From NCBI RefSeq assembly GCF_036250065.1, contig NZ_CP109199.1, positions 6,694,001-6,758,000 on the forward strand: DNA of 64,000 bases, written 5' to 3'. The notes beneath the pieces are model-generated. The model saw only the letters and a program-made list of their open reading frames with translations, was not told the DNA's origin and did no database searches. Made by a program: the position numbers and the translations under genes. Source of the stretch: Micromonospora sp. NBC_01699 (GTDB lineage Bacteria; Actinomycetota; Actinomycetes; Mycobacteriales; Micromonosporaceae). Position 1 is the stretch's first letter, and every line of letters starts with the position of its first letter. This document shows, piece by piece, positions 31,737 to 40,739 of this stretch.

Positions 31737-32111
31737 ATGAGCGAGGTCACCACGAGCTTCTTCCACGGGCTCGGCGAACGCGCGCCCGACCTGCTGCCGA
31801 GGCGCGCCCACGGCACGTTGCGGTTCGACCTGCGCCACGGGGCGGAGATCGAGCACTGGTTCGTCTCCATGCACCACGGCAACATGTCGGTCTCGCAGGA
31901 CCGGCGGGACGCCGACTGTGTGGTGCACGTCGCCGGGGAGTTGTTCGACCGGTTCGCCACCGGCGACGCCAACGTCATCTCCGCGATGATCCGTACCGAC
32001 TGTGTCCTTGAGGGCAACATCCCGCTGCTGATGATGTTCCGACGGTTCTTTCCGGCCGCTCCGGACGCGGTCGACCCGCGCCGGTTGGTCCGGGAGCGGG
32101 ACACCCGGTGA
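31737..32111 (+). CDS. SCP2 sterol-carrier-like protein, copy A
   Basis: 124 residues. SCP2 fold: GTLRFDLRHGAEIEHWFVSMHHGNMSVSQDRRDADCVVHVAGELFDRFATGD ... NIPLLMMFRRFFP. SCP2 domains bind lipids or other hydrophobic ligands. ATG at 31737 sits behind GAGGAGGAG. Its stop overlaps the GTG of the debranching-like gene (GTGA), so they form a two-gene unit. A paralogue with the same partner lies at 36758-37132 on the other strand. Confidence 0.85.
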   Translation: MSEVTTSFFHGLGERAPDLLPRRAHGTLRFDLRHGAEIEHWFVSMHHGNMSVSQDRRDADCVVHVAGELFDRFATGDANVISAMIRTDCVLEGNIPLLMMFRRFFPAAPDAVDPRRLVRERDTR

Positions 32112-34189
32112 GCCAGCCGGTCAGCATCCTCGACGGCGCCACCTTCGTGGTGAGCAGCCGCAACGGCGACATCGACCCGTCGCCGACCTTTCCCACCGGC
32201 CTGTTCGCCCTCGACACCCGGTTCATTGCGCGCTGGGAACTGACCATCAACGGCGAGCACCTGCACTCGCTCTCCGTCGACGACCTGCGGTACTTCCAGA
32301 CCAGCTTCTTCCTCGCCCCAGGCGAGCCGACGCACTACATCGACGCGAAGGCTTCGGTGATCCGGCAACGTACGGTCGGTGGCGGGTTCGAGGAGCGGTT
32401 GACCGTACTGAACCATCAGGAGGAGCCGGTCGACTTCACCGTACGGATGGAGATCGCCAGCGACTTCGCGGACCTGTTCGAGATCAAGAACCTGCTGCCG
32501 AAGCGTGGTGACATCACCACCCGGGTGCAGGACGACACGCTGCGGCTGAGCTACCGGCGGGACGCCTTCTACCGAGAGACGGTGATCTCGGCCAGCAGCG
32601 GGGCCGAGATCGACGAGCAGGGCATGACCTTCCGGATCCGGGTCGAGCCGCACGGCAAGTGGACCACGGTCCTGCGGGTGGTCACGCTCTTCCCGAGCGC
32701 GGACGATTCGGCCGCGGCGGAACTGCCGACGTCGCAGCGGGGACGGGGACGGCCCGACATGCAGCGCCGGCTCGACGAGTGGATGGCGCGGGCACCACAC
32801 CTGGCCTGCGACTGCGAGCCGCTGAACGACTCGTACGAGCGCAGCATCACCGACCTGGCCGCGCTGCGCTACACCGGTCTGCTGCGCAAGGAGAAGCTGC
32901 CCGCCGCCGGCCTGCCCTGGTTCATGACCCTGTTCGGCCGGGACAGCATGATCACCTGTTTGCAGTCGCTGCCGTTCATCCCGGAGATCGCCCCGCCCAC
33001 CCTGCGCACCCTGGCCGACCTCCAGGGGGCCCGGCTGGACAACCTGCGCGACGAGGAGCCCGGCAAGATCCTGCACGAGATCCGCTACGGCGAGTCGGCG
33101 GCGTTCGAGGAGCAGCCGCACTCGCCGTACTACGGTTCGGCCGACGCGACCCCGCTGTTCGTGATCCTGCTGGACGAGTACGAACGTTGGAGCGGCGACA
33201 CGGCCCTGGTCCGCGAACTGGCCGACGAGGCCCGGCAGGCCCTGCGCTGGATCGACACCCACGGCGACCTGCTCGGCAACGGCTACGTCTGGTACGAGCG
33301 CCGCAACACCCGCAACGGCCTGGAGAACCAGTGCTGGAAGGACTCCTGGGACGCCATCTGCTTCCGTGACGGCACCCTGCCCGGCTTCCCCCGCGCCACC
33401 TGCGAGATCCAGGGGTACGCCTACGACGCGAAGATCCGGGGTGCCCGGATGGCCCGCAAGTTCTGGGACGACCCGGCACTCGCCGACCGGTTGGAGCGGG
33501 AGGCGGCCGACCTGAAGGTGCGTTTCAACCGCGACTTCTGGGTGGAGGACGGGGAGTACTACGCGCTCGCGCTCGACGGCGAGGGCCGGCAGGTCGACGG
33601 GCTCGCCTCGAACATGGGACACCTGCTCTGGAGCGGGATCGTCGATCACGACAGGGCGGCGCTGGTGGCCCGGCACCTGCTCGGTCCGAGAATGTTCTCC
33701 GGCTGGGGTGTGCGTACGCTCGCCGAGGGCAACGGTCGGTACAACCCGCTCGGCTACCACGTCGGCACGGTCTGGCCGTTCGACAACTCGATCATCGCCT
33801 CCGGTCTGGCGAGGTACGGCTTCACCGAAGAGTCGGCCCGGATCGCGGAGAGCATCATCGACGCGGCGAAGTACTTCCAGGGCCGGCTGCCGGAGGCGTT
33901 CGCCGGCTACGACCGGGAGCTGACCACGTACCCGGTGCAGTACCCGACGGCGTGCAGCCCGCAGGCCTGGTCGGCCGGTACGCCACTGCTGTTGCTGCGT
34001 ACGATGCTCGGCCTCGAACCGCAGGAGGACGGGCTGACCGTGCGGCCCGCGGTGCCGGCCAGTCTGGGCCGGATCGAACTGCTCGGGATACCGGGCCGGT
34101 GGGGACGGATCGACGCGTTCGGGCGGGGTCGACTGCATACCACGGCCCAGCCGGCGACCAACCCGACCAATCACGACGGTCCCGCATAA
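32108..34189 (+). CDS. Glycogen-debranching-like glycoside hydrolase, copy A
   Basis: 693 residues. N-terminal ~220 residues are the glycogen-debranching N-terminal domain (FVVSSRNGDIDPSPTFPTGLFALDTRF); the rest is an (alpha/alpha)6 barrel of the amylo-1,6-glucosidase/MGH1 group (GLPWFMTLFGRDSMITCLQSLPF, GENQ-like NGLENQCWKDSWDAI, YDAKIRGARMAR, GTVWPFDNSIIASGL). No signal peptide, so cytoplasmic. Likely acts on alpha-glucan or a glucoside; exact substrate unknown. Closely similar over its length to the protein at 34644-36761. Confidence 0.85.
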   Translation: MSQPVSILDGATFVVSSRNGDIDPSPTFPTGLFALDTRFIARWELTINGEHLHSLSVDDLRYFQTSFFLAPGEPTHYIDAKASVIRQRTVGGGFEERLTVLNHQEEPVDFTVRMEIASDFADLFEIKNLLPKRGDITTRVQDDTLRLSYRRDAFYRETVISASSGAEIDEQGMTFRIRVEPHGKWTTVLRVVTLFPSADDSAAAELPTSQRGRGRPDMQRRLDEWMARAPHLACDCEPLNDSYERSITDLAALRYTGLLRKEKLPAAGLPWFMTLFGRDSMITCLQSLPFIPEIAPPTLRTLADLQGARLDNLRDEEPGKILHEIRYGESAAFEEQPHSPYYGSADATPLFVILLDEYERWSGDTALVRELADEARQALRWIDTHGDLLGNGYVWYERRNTRNGLENQCWKDSWDAICFRDGTLPGFPRATCEIQGYAYDAKIRGARMARKFWDDPALADRLEREAADLKVRFNRDFWVEDGEYYALALDGEGRQVDGLASNMGHLLWSGIVDHDRAALVARHLLGPRMFSGWGVRTLAEGNGRYNPLGYHVGTVWPFDNSIIASGLARYGFTEESARIAESIIDAAKYFQGRLPEAFAGYDRELTTYPVQYPTACSPQAWSAGTPLLLLRTMLGLEPQEDGLTVRPAVPASLGRIELLGIPGRWGRIDAFGRGRLHTTAQPATNPTNHDGPA

Positions 34190-34362
34190 CTGCCGGAAAT
34201 ACGACTGTTCCACGGGTGGGGACGCGACAGCGGTTACCGTCACGCCAACCTGCCAGTTTCCGTTTGACCCAGGTCAGACGTCGATCGGATCGGGATGAGG
34301 GTCATGGAGGACGAGCGCGACGCGATCCGTCGCCCACGAGCGGTGCGCACAGGGCAGGCACG

Positions 34363-34623
34363 GTGACCGAGGTGCCGGCGGTGCACGTACCCGCCCGACC
34401 CGACTGGTCCTGCCGGGCCTGCGGCCAGGAGTGGCCGTGCATCGTCCGCAAGCACCAGTTGAAGTACCTCTACCAGGGCAATCCGGCCGGGCTGGGCCGG
34501 CAGTTGCGGTTGTTGCTGCGGCAGGCCCGCGAGGACCTGCCGGCGCTGACCGACGAGCAGCTCGCCGAACGGTTCGTGTACTGGAGCGAGCGTCCGCTGC
34601 GCGCCGGCCGTACCTGGAGCTGA
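34363..34623 (+). CDS. Small Cys-containing actinobacterial protein
   Basis: 86 residues from the GTG at 34363. DWSCRACGQEWPC near the N-terminus holds three cysteines (C-x2-C-x5-C) and may bind metal; the rest is helical and basic. Similar proteins are sometimes labelled flavin reductase, but at this length it cannot hold that fold. A 23-codon frame at 34295-34366 ends on the same bases as this start (GTGA) and could be a translated leader. Lies between the two debranching units; function unknown. Confidence 0.6.
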   Translation: MTEVPAVHVPARPDWSCRACGQEWPCIVRKHQLKYLYQGNPAGLGRQLRLLLRQAREDLPALTDEQLAERFVYWSERPLRAGRTWS

Positions 34624-34643
34624 CGCCACCGGGTCCGGGGCCG

Positions 34644-36761
34644 CTACCGGCCGTCCGGCAGCGCCTGCACCAACGGCTGGGTCGACCGGTCGCTCTCCAG
34701 GTCGACGGCCTCCTGCTCGTGGTGGATGTCGACCCGACCCCGGCCGAACGCGTCGATCTTGCCCCAGCGGCCGGGAATGTCGAGCAGTTCGAGCCGGCCC
34801 ATCCCCTTCGGCAGGGCGGGGTCGACCACCAGATGCTCGTCGTGCGGTTCGAGGCCGAGCATCGTACGGAGCAGCAGCATCGGCGTACCGGTCGACCACG
34901 CCTGCGGGCTGCACGCCGTCGGGTACTGGACCGGGTACTTGGTCAGCACCCGGTCGTAGCCGGCGAACGCCTCCGGCAGCCGGCCCCGGAAGTACTGCGA
35001 CGCGTCGATGATCGCCTCGGCGATCCGACCGGCCTCCTCGTCGAAGCCGTACCGGCGCAGCCCCCAGGCGATGAACGAGTTGTCGAACGGCCAGACCGTG
35101 CCGACGTGGTATCCGACCGGGTTGTAGCGACCCTCGCCCTCGGCCAGGGTGCGTACCCCCCAGCCGGAGAAGAGCCGGGGCCCGAGCAGGTGTTCGGCCA
35201 CCCTGCCGGCCCGGTCCGGGTCGACGATGCCGCTCCAGAGCAGGTGGCCCATGTTGGACGACAGCGCGTCGACCTGGCCGCCCTCGGCGTCCAGCGCCAG
35301 CGCGTAGTACTCGCCGTTCTCGACCCAGAAGTCGCGGTTGAACCGGCTCTTCAGGTCCATCGCCTCCTGCTCCAGCCGGTCGGCGAAGACCGGGTCGTGC
35401 CAGACCCGGCGGGCCAGTCGTGCCCCGCGCATCTTCGCGTCGTACGCGTACCCCTGTAGCTCGCAGGTGGCCCGGGGAAACGACGGCAGCCGCCCGTCCC
35501 GGTACGAGATGGCGTCGAAGGAGTCCTTCCAGCACTGGTTCTCCAGCCCGTTGCGGCCGTTGCGCCGCTCGTACCAGAGGTATCCGTTGCCCATGATGTC
35601 GCCGTACGTGTCGATCCAGCGCAGTGCGGCGCGTGCCTCGTGCTCCAGCCGCCGGACGAGTTCCACGTCGCCGGTCCAGCGCTCGTACTCGTCCAGCAGG
35701 ATCACGAACAGCGGCGTCGAGTCGGCCGCCCCGAAGTACGGCGAGTGCGGCTGGTCCTCGAACGCGGCCGACTCCCCGTACCGCAGCTCGTGCAGGATCT
35801 TGCCCGGCTCCTCGTCCCGGAAGTCGTCCAGTTTGGTGCCCTGTTTCATGGCCAGGATCTGCAACGTCGGGCCGGCGAGTTCCGGGGTGAACGGCAGCGA
35901 CTGGAGGCAGGTGAAGATGCTGTCCCGGCCGAACAGGGTCATGAACCAGGGCAGGCCGGCGGTCGGCACCTTCGACTCGAAGGAGAGCGGGGTGTAGCGC
36001 AGTGCGGCGAGGTCGACCAGGCTGCGCTCGTACGTGTCGCCGAGCGGTTCACAGTCGCAGGCGAGCTTCGGCGCGCGGTCGACCCACTGGGCCAGGTCGT
36101 GCTGCATCTGGGTCCTGACCCGGCTGGTGTGGCTGATCAGTCCGAGCCGCAGGTCGCGTCCGCCGGCGCCCTCCACCATGGTCTCCACGTGCAGGGTGGT
36201 GGTCCACTCGGCGTGCGCCGGGATCCGTACCCGGAAGGTCAGCCCGTGCTCGTCGATCTCGGCGGGGGTGCTGGACGTGATGAACGTTTCGCGCCGGAAG
36301 GTGTCCCGGCGGTAGCTGAGCCGCAGCCGCCCCTGCTCGACGTACGCCTGCGCCGCACCGACCTTCTCCTGTACGTCCTTGATCTCGAACAGGTCGGCGA
36401 AGTCGCACCCGACCTCCATCCGGATGGTCAGCTCGACCGGCTCGCCCTGGTGGTTGAGCACGGTGAGCTGCTCGTCGAAGCTGCCGCCGATGGTCCGCTG
36501 CCGGACCACCGACACCTTCGCGTCGACGTAGTGCGTCGGCTCGCCGGGCACCAGGAAGAACCGGGTCTCGTAGTACTGAAGGTCGTCGATGGACAGGGCG
36601 TTGAGCCGTTCCCCGTCGATGGTGAGTTCCCAGCGGGACAGGAACCGGGTGTCGAACGAGAAAAGGCCGGTGGGGAACGTCGGCGACGGGTCGATGTCGC
36701 CCCGGCTGTCGCTGACCAGGAAGGTGTTGCCGTCGAGGATGCTCACCATGTTGTCGGTCAC
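34644..36761 (-). CDS. Glycogen-debranching-like glycoside hydrolase, copy B
   Basis: 705 residues, GTG start at 36759-36761. Same architecture and motifs as copy A: LVSDSRGDIDPSPTFPTGLF, then GLPWFMTLFGRDSIFTCLQSLPF, NGLENQCWKDSFDAIS, GYHVGTVWPFDNSFIAWGL. By eye well over half the residues are identical. Differences cluster in the middle linker (EGAGGRDLRLGLISHTS) and C-terminus. The start overlaps the stop of its SCP2 partner. Presumed cytoplasmic alpha-glucan or glucoside hydrolase. Confidence 0.85.
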   Translation of the reverse strand: MTDNMVSILDGNTFLVSDSRGDIDPSPTFPTGLFSFDTRFLSRWELTIDGERLNALSIDDLQYYETRFFLVPGEPTHYVDAKVSVVRQRTIGGSFDEQLTVLNHQGEPVELTIRMEVGCDFADLFEIKDVQEKVGAAQAYVEQGRLRLSYRRDTFRRETFITSSTPAEIDEHGLTFRVRIPAHAEWTTTLHVETMVEGAGGRDLRLGLISHTSRVRTQMQHDLAQWVDRAPKLACDCEPLGDTYERSLVDLAALRYTPLSFESKVPTAGLPWFMTLFGRDSIFTCLQSLPFTPELAGPTLQILAMKQGTKLDDFRDEEPGKILHELRYGESAAFEDQPHSPYFGAADSTPLFVILLDEYERWTGDVELVRRLEHEARAALRWIDTYGDIMGNGYLWYERRNGRNGLENQCWKDSFDAISYRDGRLPSFPRATCELQGYAYDAKMRGARLARRVWHDPVFADRLEQEAMDLKSRFNRDFWVENGEYYALALDAEGGQVDALSSNMGHLLWSGIVDPDRAGRVAEHLLGPRLFSGWGVRTLAEGEGRYNPVGYHVGTVWPFDNSFIAWGLRRYGFDEEAGRIAEAIIDASQYFRGRLPEAFAGYDRVLTKYPVQYPTACSPQAWSTGTPMLLLRTMLGLEPHDEHLVVDPALPKGMGRLELLDIPGRWGKIDAFGRGRVDIHHEQEAVDLESDRSTQPLVQALPDGR

Positions 36762-37132
36762 TTCTGCCTCCTCTCCCGGACCAGCTCACGGGGGTCGTGC
36801 GCGCCCGGCGGACCCGGCAGGAGCCGCTGGAAGTAGTGGAACAGCAGCAGGTTTCCCTGGACGGTGATCTCGTTGCGGAGCAGCGCCGCGATCGGGTTCG
36901 CCTCGCCCCGGGTCACCTTGTCGAAGAACTGGAGCTGGGTGCTGATCACGCAGTCCGCCGGCCGTTCCCCCCGGCTGGCGCTGATGTTCCCCTCGCTCAT
37001 CACCAGGACCCAGTGGTCGGTCCCGTCCCGGTGTCCGAGGTCGAACCGGACCGTGCCCCGGACCTTCGTCAGCAGCGGCTCGGGCCCGCGATGGCCGAGG
37101 CCGTCGAAGAAGTCGGCGGTCGGATCTGCCAT
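36758..37132 (-). CDS. SCP2 sterol-carrier-like protein, copy B
   Basis: 124 residues from the ATG at 37130-37132 behind GAGGAACCG. GTVRFDLGHRDGTDHWVLVMSEGNISASRGERPADCVISTQLQFFDKVTRGEANPI shows clear homology to copy A at the same length. A longer in-frame start exists upstream but the added residues look non-coding. Forms a coupled pair with debranching-like copy B. Confidence 0.85.
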   Translation of the reverse strand: MADPTADFFDGLGHRGPEPLLTKVRGTVRFDLGHRDGTDHWVLVMSEGNISASRGERPADCVISTQLQFFDKVTRGEANPIAALLRNEITVQGNLLLFHYFQRLLPGPPGAHDPRELVRERRQK

Positions 37133-37282
37133 CGGTTCCTCCTCGGGTGCCGCACGAATAGCCCACGTCACCGCAGCGTCGCGCACACTCCGGTGGCCGG
37201 TCATCCTCCGCCGGGGGTGAGGTTCGACGGGTCGGGCAACAGCCGTCACACCGGCCACCGCGCGGCCGTGGGCGCACGACGC

Positions 37283-37319
37283 GACCGCGCCGACTCCCGG
37301 TACGGGGATCGGCGCGGTC
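37283..37319 (-). terminator. Hairpin terminator after the CBS gene
   Basis: Perfect 11-bp arms GACCGCGCCGA (37283-37293) and TCGGCGCGGTC (37309-37319) with a further inner CCCG/CGGG pair, 60 bases beyond the CBS gene stop on the minus strand. Confidence 0.6.
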
Positions 37320-37335
37320 ACGGCCTGTCGTCATT

Positions 37336-37362
37336 GGTACGTGGTACGTGGTACGTGGTACG
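37336..37362. repeat. 7-base tandem repeat GGTACGT, nearly four units
   Basis: GGTACGT at 37336, 37343 and 37350, plus GGTACG at 37357. Non-coding, between the CBS gene stop and the hairpin at 37283-37319. Confidence 0.9.
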
Positions 37363-37378
37363 AACTGTGCTGGTCGCG

Positions 37379-37795
37379 CTAGTTGTTCGGGTCGTCGGCG
37401 CTGATGTCGGCGAGTACGGACTGTGGCTCCCGTTCCACCGCCAGGTCGCCGAGCGAGACCAGCCCGATCAGCCGGCCCTCCTCGATCACCGGCAGCCGCC
37501 GTACGCCGTAGGTCCGCATCAGGTCGGCGGCGGCCACGGCATCGTCGTACTGGGTCACCGTGACGACGTCGTTGCTCAGGATCTGGCTGAGCGTCGCACT
37601 GGTGACGTCCAGCCCATCGGCCACCCCACGTACCGTTATGTCACGGTCGGTGACGATGCCGATCACCGCGTCCCCACTGGTCACGATCACATCGCCAATG
37701 GCGCTGTCCCGCATCTCCTGGGCCGCGGCGGTGAGCGTGTCGGTGCCGTCCATGGTCACCAACCGGGTCGTCATGAACTCTCCGACGGTCGTCAT
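37379..37795 (-). CDS. Tandem CBS-domain protein
   Basis: 138 residues made of two CBS modules: FMTTRLVTMDGTDTLTAAAQEMRD...VIGIVTDRDI and QILSNDVVTVTQYDDAVAAADLMRTYGVRRLPVIEEGRLIGLVSLGDLA. Such stand-alone pairs bind adenosine nucleotides and sense energy state; partner unknown. ATG at 37793-37795 behind GAGAGGAG. Single gene with its own terminator downstream. Confidence 0.9.
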   Translation of the reverse strand: MTTVGEFMTTRLVTMDGTDTLTAAAQEMRDSAIGDVIVTSGDAVIGIVTDRDITVRGVADGLDVTSATLSQILSNDVVTVTQYDDAVAAADLMRTYGVRRLPVIEEGRLIGLVSLGDLAVEREPQSVLADISADDPNN

Positions 37796-37851
37796 GGTGC
37801 TCCTCTCTCTGTCGGCGGTTGCCGTCTACCCGCCTGACCACCCCCGACACC

Positions 37852-38922
37852 TCAGTGGTCGAGCACGACCACCCGGCCCTGCGTCGCCGACGCGTACGCC
37901 GCCTCGATCACCCGCAGGCCCTCCACCGCGCCGGCCGGGTCGACCGGGAACTCGCCGCGCCCCAGCAGGGCATCCCGAACCTCGGCGTAGAACAGCTCAT
38001 ACCGGCCGATCTCGGTCGGTACCGTCTCGATGGTGTCGTTCACCCCGAGCACCCCGGCGTTCTCCGCCGGCTCGATCCCCCAGCCCGGGTCACCGGGCCG
38101 CTTGCCGGCGAGCACCTGTGGCTCCTGCACGTCCAGCCCGTACTTGGTGAAGGTGGCCCGGTCGCCCAGCACCCGGAAGCGCGGGTTGCGGGTGCCGGCG
38201 AGCGCCGACGCCCACAGGTGCGTACGCACCCCGTTGACGTGCCGCAGCGCGACGAAGGTGTCGTCGTCCACCCGCACCCCCGGCCGGCGGCGGTCGAGTT
38301 CGGCGTACACCTGGGCGACCGGGCCGAACAGTTGCAGCGCCTGGTCGACGATGTGCGCGCCGAGGTCGTACAGCAGCCCACCGGCCTCGGCCGGGTCGCC
38401 GAACTCGCGCCAGTTCTCCTTCGGCGTCGGGACCCAGCGGTCGTAGCGCGACTCGAAGCGGTAGACCTCGCCCAGCCGTCCCGACGCCAGCACCCCGCGT
38501 ACGGTCAGGAAGTCCGAGTCCAGCCGCCGGTTCTGGAACACGGTCAGCCCGACGCCGGCCCGTGCCGCCGCCTCGACCACCTGCCGGGCGTCCGCCGCGG
38601 TCGGCGCGAACGGCTTGTCGACCACCACCGGCAGCCCCGCCTCGATGGCCCGCAGGGCGAGCTGCACGTGGGTCCGGTTCGGCGTGCTGACCACCACCAG
38701 GTCGAGCTGGTCGGCGAGCGTGAACAGGTCGTCGGCGGTCGGCACCACCCGCGCCCCCGGATAGTCCGCCCGCGCCCGGTCGGCGCGTTCCGGGCTGCTC
38801 GTGACGATCACCGCCACCGACAGGCCCGGCGTCGCCGCCACCAGCGGGGCATGGAACCGCTGTCCACCGATGCCGTATCCGAGAATGCCGACCCGCAGGT
38901 CAGTGCTTGTGTCCGTACTCAT
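37852..38922 (-). CDS. Gfo/Idh/MocA-family NAD(P)-dependent oxidoreductase
   Basis: 356 residues. N-terminal Rossmann motif VGILGYGIGGQRFHAPLV (GxGxxG) and the catalytic-site lysine in VVVDKPFAPTAADARQ; C-terminal substrate domain includes GGLLYDLGAHIVDQALQLFG, with the His commonly used in catalysis. Oxidises or reduces a sugar or sugar-like polyol; substrate not deducible. ATG at 38920-38922. 57 bases upstream of the CBS gene start on the same strand. Confidence 0.88.
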   Translation of the reverse strand: MSTDTSTDLRVGILGYGIGGQRFHAPLVAATPGLSVAVIVTSSPERADRARADYPGARVVPTADDLFTLADQLDLVVVSTPNRTHVQLALRAIEAGLPVVVDKPFAPTAADARQVVEAAARAGVGLTVFQNRRLDSDFLTVRGVLASGRLGEVYRFESRYDRWVPTPKENWREFGDPAEAGGLLYDLGAHIVDQALQLFGPVAQVYAELDRRRPGVRVDDDTFVALRHVNGVRTHLWASALAGTRNPRFRVLGDRATFTKYGLDVQEPQVLAGKRPGDPGWGIEPAENAGVLGVNDTIETVPTEIGRYELFYAEVRDALLGRGEFPVDPAGAVEGLRVIEAAYASATQGRVVVLDH

Positions 38923-38956
38923 GATCGGTATTAAACAGCGCTCGCCGGAAACGGCA

Positions 38957-39002
38957 GGAAGGGCCCCTTGTTATTGCCTTTTAGGTGGGAACGGGCCCTT
39001 CC
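38957..39002. repeat. Inverted repeat GGAAGGGCCC / GGGCCCTTCC with 26-base loop
   Basis: Perfect 10-bp arms at 38957-38966 and 38993-39002, in the gap between divergent genes, where a terminator is not expected. It lies 10 bases before a TTGACA box (39012). Possible regulatory or dispersed repeat. Confidence 0.6.
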
Positions 39003-39011
39003 GAACTCCCG

Positions 39012-39017
39012 TTGACA
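39012..39017 (+). promoter_or_regulatory. Candidate -35 box TTGACA for the flavoprotein gene
   Basis: Consensus TTGACA 59 bases before the GTG. The -10 at 17-18 bases is weak (CATGGT), so the promoter is tentative. A strong GGAGG at 39064-39068 precedes the start. Confidence 0.35.
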
Positions 39018-39075
39018 GGCTCCAAGGAATCCTCCATGGTCGATCTCTAGCGGTAAGCAACCTGGAGGTAGCGGC

Positions 39076-40701
39076 GTGACCGAGAATCGGACCAGCGAGC
39101 AACATCGGCCGACCGGCGGGGACTCCACGACAGAGCCGGAACAGCACCGGTACGTGATCGTCGGCGGCGGCCCGGCCGGGATCCAACTGAGCTACTACCT
39201 GCAACAAGCCGGCGCGGACTACGTCACCCTGGAGCGCGAACCGGAGCCGGCGACCTTCTTCCGGCACTACCCCCGGCACCGCCGGTTGATCTCCCTCAAC
39301 AAGGTGCACACGCACAGCAACGACCCCGAGATCCGGCTCCGCTGGGACTGGAACTCGCTGCTCAACGACCGGGCCGACCTGCACTTCCCGCACTACAGCA
39401 GCGACTATTTCCCGCACGCCGACGACCTGGTCCGCTATCTCGACGACTTCCAGCGGGAACACCGGCTCGGGATCCGGTTCAACGAGGCCGTCGAACGAAT
39501 CGAACGGCTCGACGAGGCCGACGGCGGGGGTTTCCTGGTCCGTACCGGTCGGGGGCTGATCCGCGCCCGCTGCGTCATCGTCGCCACCGGTTGGGCGACG
39601 CCCTACGTACCGCAGATCGACGGGATCGAGCACGCCATCGGCTACGAGACGGTCGACACCGACCCGGCGGCCTTCACCAACCAGCGGGTGCTCATCATCG
39701 GCAAGGGCAACTCGGCCTTCGAGACGGCGTCGGCGATCCTCGGCCACGCGGCGATGGTGCACGTGGCCAGCCCCCGAACGCTCCAGCTCGCCTGGAACAC
39801 CAAACACCCCGGCAACGTACGGACCCACTACGGCGCGATGCTGGACAGCTACCAGTTCAAGACGCTGCACGCGGTGCTCGACTGCGTTGTCGACGTGATC
39901 CGCCCGGCCGGCGACGCGTACGAGGTCGAGATCAGCTACACCCACGCCGACGGCGAACGGGAGCTGCTGGAGTACGACTCGGTGATCCGCTGCACCGGGT
40001 TCGTGATGGACACCTCGGTGTTCGCCCCGAACTGCCGGCCGGAGCTGGCCCCGAACGGGCGGATGCCGGCGACCGGCCCGGACTGGCAGTCGACCAACGT
40101 GCCGGGGCTGTACTTCGCCGGCACCATCGCCCAGGCCCGGGACTTCAAACGCGCCTCGTCGGCCTTCATCGACGGGTTCCGCTACAACCTGCGTACGCTC
40201 ACCCGCCTGCTCCGCGAGGCGTACGGCGAGGAGCCGCTGCCGTACGACGTGCTGCCGGCCGAGCCGAAGGAGATGACCTCGCTGGTGCTGGAGCGGCTGA
40301 ACTGGAGTTCGGCCCTCTGGACCCAGTTCGAGTACCTCTGCGACGCGCTGGTGCCCGACGAGGACACCGGTGAGTTCCGGTACTACCAGGACCTGCCGGA
40401 GGACTACGCGGTGGACCGGTTCGGCGACTGCTACACCGTCACCCTGCGCTGGGGCCGGGACGAGTACGCCGACGTCTTCGCGATCGAACGCCACCCGTCG
40501 CCGGACCGGGCGGCCGAGAGCGCCTTCATCCACCCGGTCGTCCGGCACTACCGCAACGGCGAGTTGGTAGCCGAGCGGCACCTGCTGGAGGACCTACTCG
40601 CCGAGTGGACCCGGCAGGACCGGCACATCGCCCCGCTGCACGCGTTCTTCCAGGACGAACTGGGCCGGTCCGGCGTACCGGCGGTGTCGCCACCGGTCTG
40701 A
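39076..40701 (+). CDS. FAD-dependent NAD(P)H oxidoreductase / monooxygenase-like flavoprotein
   Basis: 541 residues. FAD site YVIVGGGPAGIQLSYYLQQAG (residues ~26-46) and a second dinucleotide site VLIIGKGNSAFETASAIL; linking motif VIVATGWATPYVP. C-terminal GLYFAGTIAQARDF completes the FAD fold. The layout recalls group B flavin monooxygenases and FOXRED2-like proteins. GTG start behind GGAGG. Substrate unknown. Single-gene unit with hairpin terminator after it. Confidence 0.8.
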   Translation: MTENRTSEQHRPTGGDSTTEPEQHRYVIVGGGPAGIQLSYYLQQAGADYVTLEREPEPATFFRHYPRHRRLISLNKVHTHSNDPEIRLRWDWNSLLNDRADLHFPHYSSDYFPHADDLVRYLDDFQREHRLGIRFNEAVERIERLDEADGGGFLVRTGRGLIRARCVIVATGWATPYVPQIDGIEHAIGYETVDTDPAAFTNQRVLIIGKGNSAFETASAILGHAAMVHVASPRTLQLAWNTKHPGNVRTHYGAMLDSYQFKTLHAVLDCVVDVIRPAGDAYEVEISYTHADGERELLEYDSVIRCTGFVMDTSVFAPNCRPELAPNGRMPATGPDWQSTNVPGLYFAGTIAQARDFKRASSAFIDGFRYNLRTLTRLLREAYGEEPLPYDVLPAEPKEMTSLVLERLNWSSALWTQFEYLCDALVPDEDTGEFRYYQDLPEDYAVDRFGDCYTVTLRWGRDEYADVFAIERHPSPDRAAESAFIHPVVRHYRNGELVAERHLLEDLLAEWTRQDRHIAPLHAFFQDELGRSGVPAVSPPV

Positions 40702-40715
40702 TCCCGCCCCGACGG

Positions 40716-40739
40716 GCTGACCCGGCTCGCCGGGTCAGC
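40716..40739. terminator. Bidirectional hairpin terminator
   Basis: GCTGACCCGG-CTCG-CCGGGTCAGC, perfect 10-bp stem with tetraloop, between convergent genes and overlapping the last codons of the nitroreductase. Confidence 0.7.

Noticed and set aside
34363-34623. Annotation as flavin reductase
   Set aside because: 86 residues are too short for that fold, and no flavin motif is visible.
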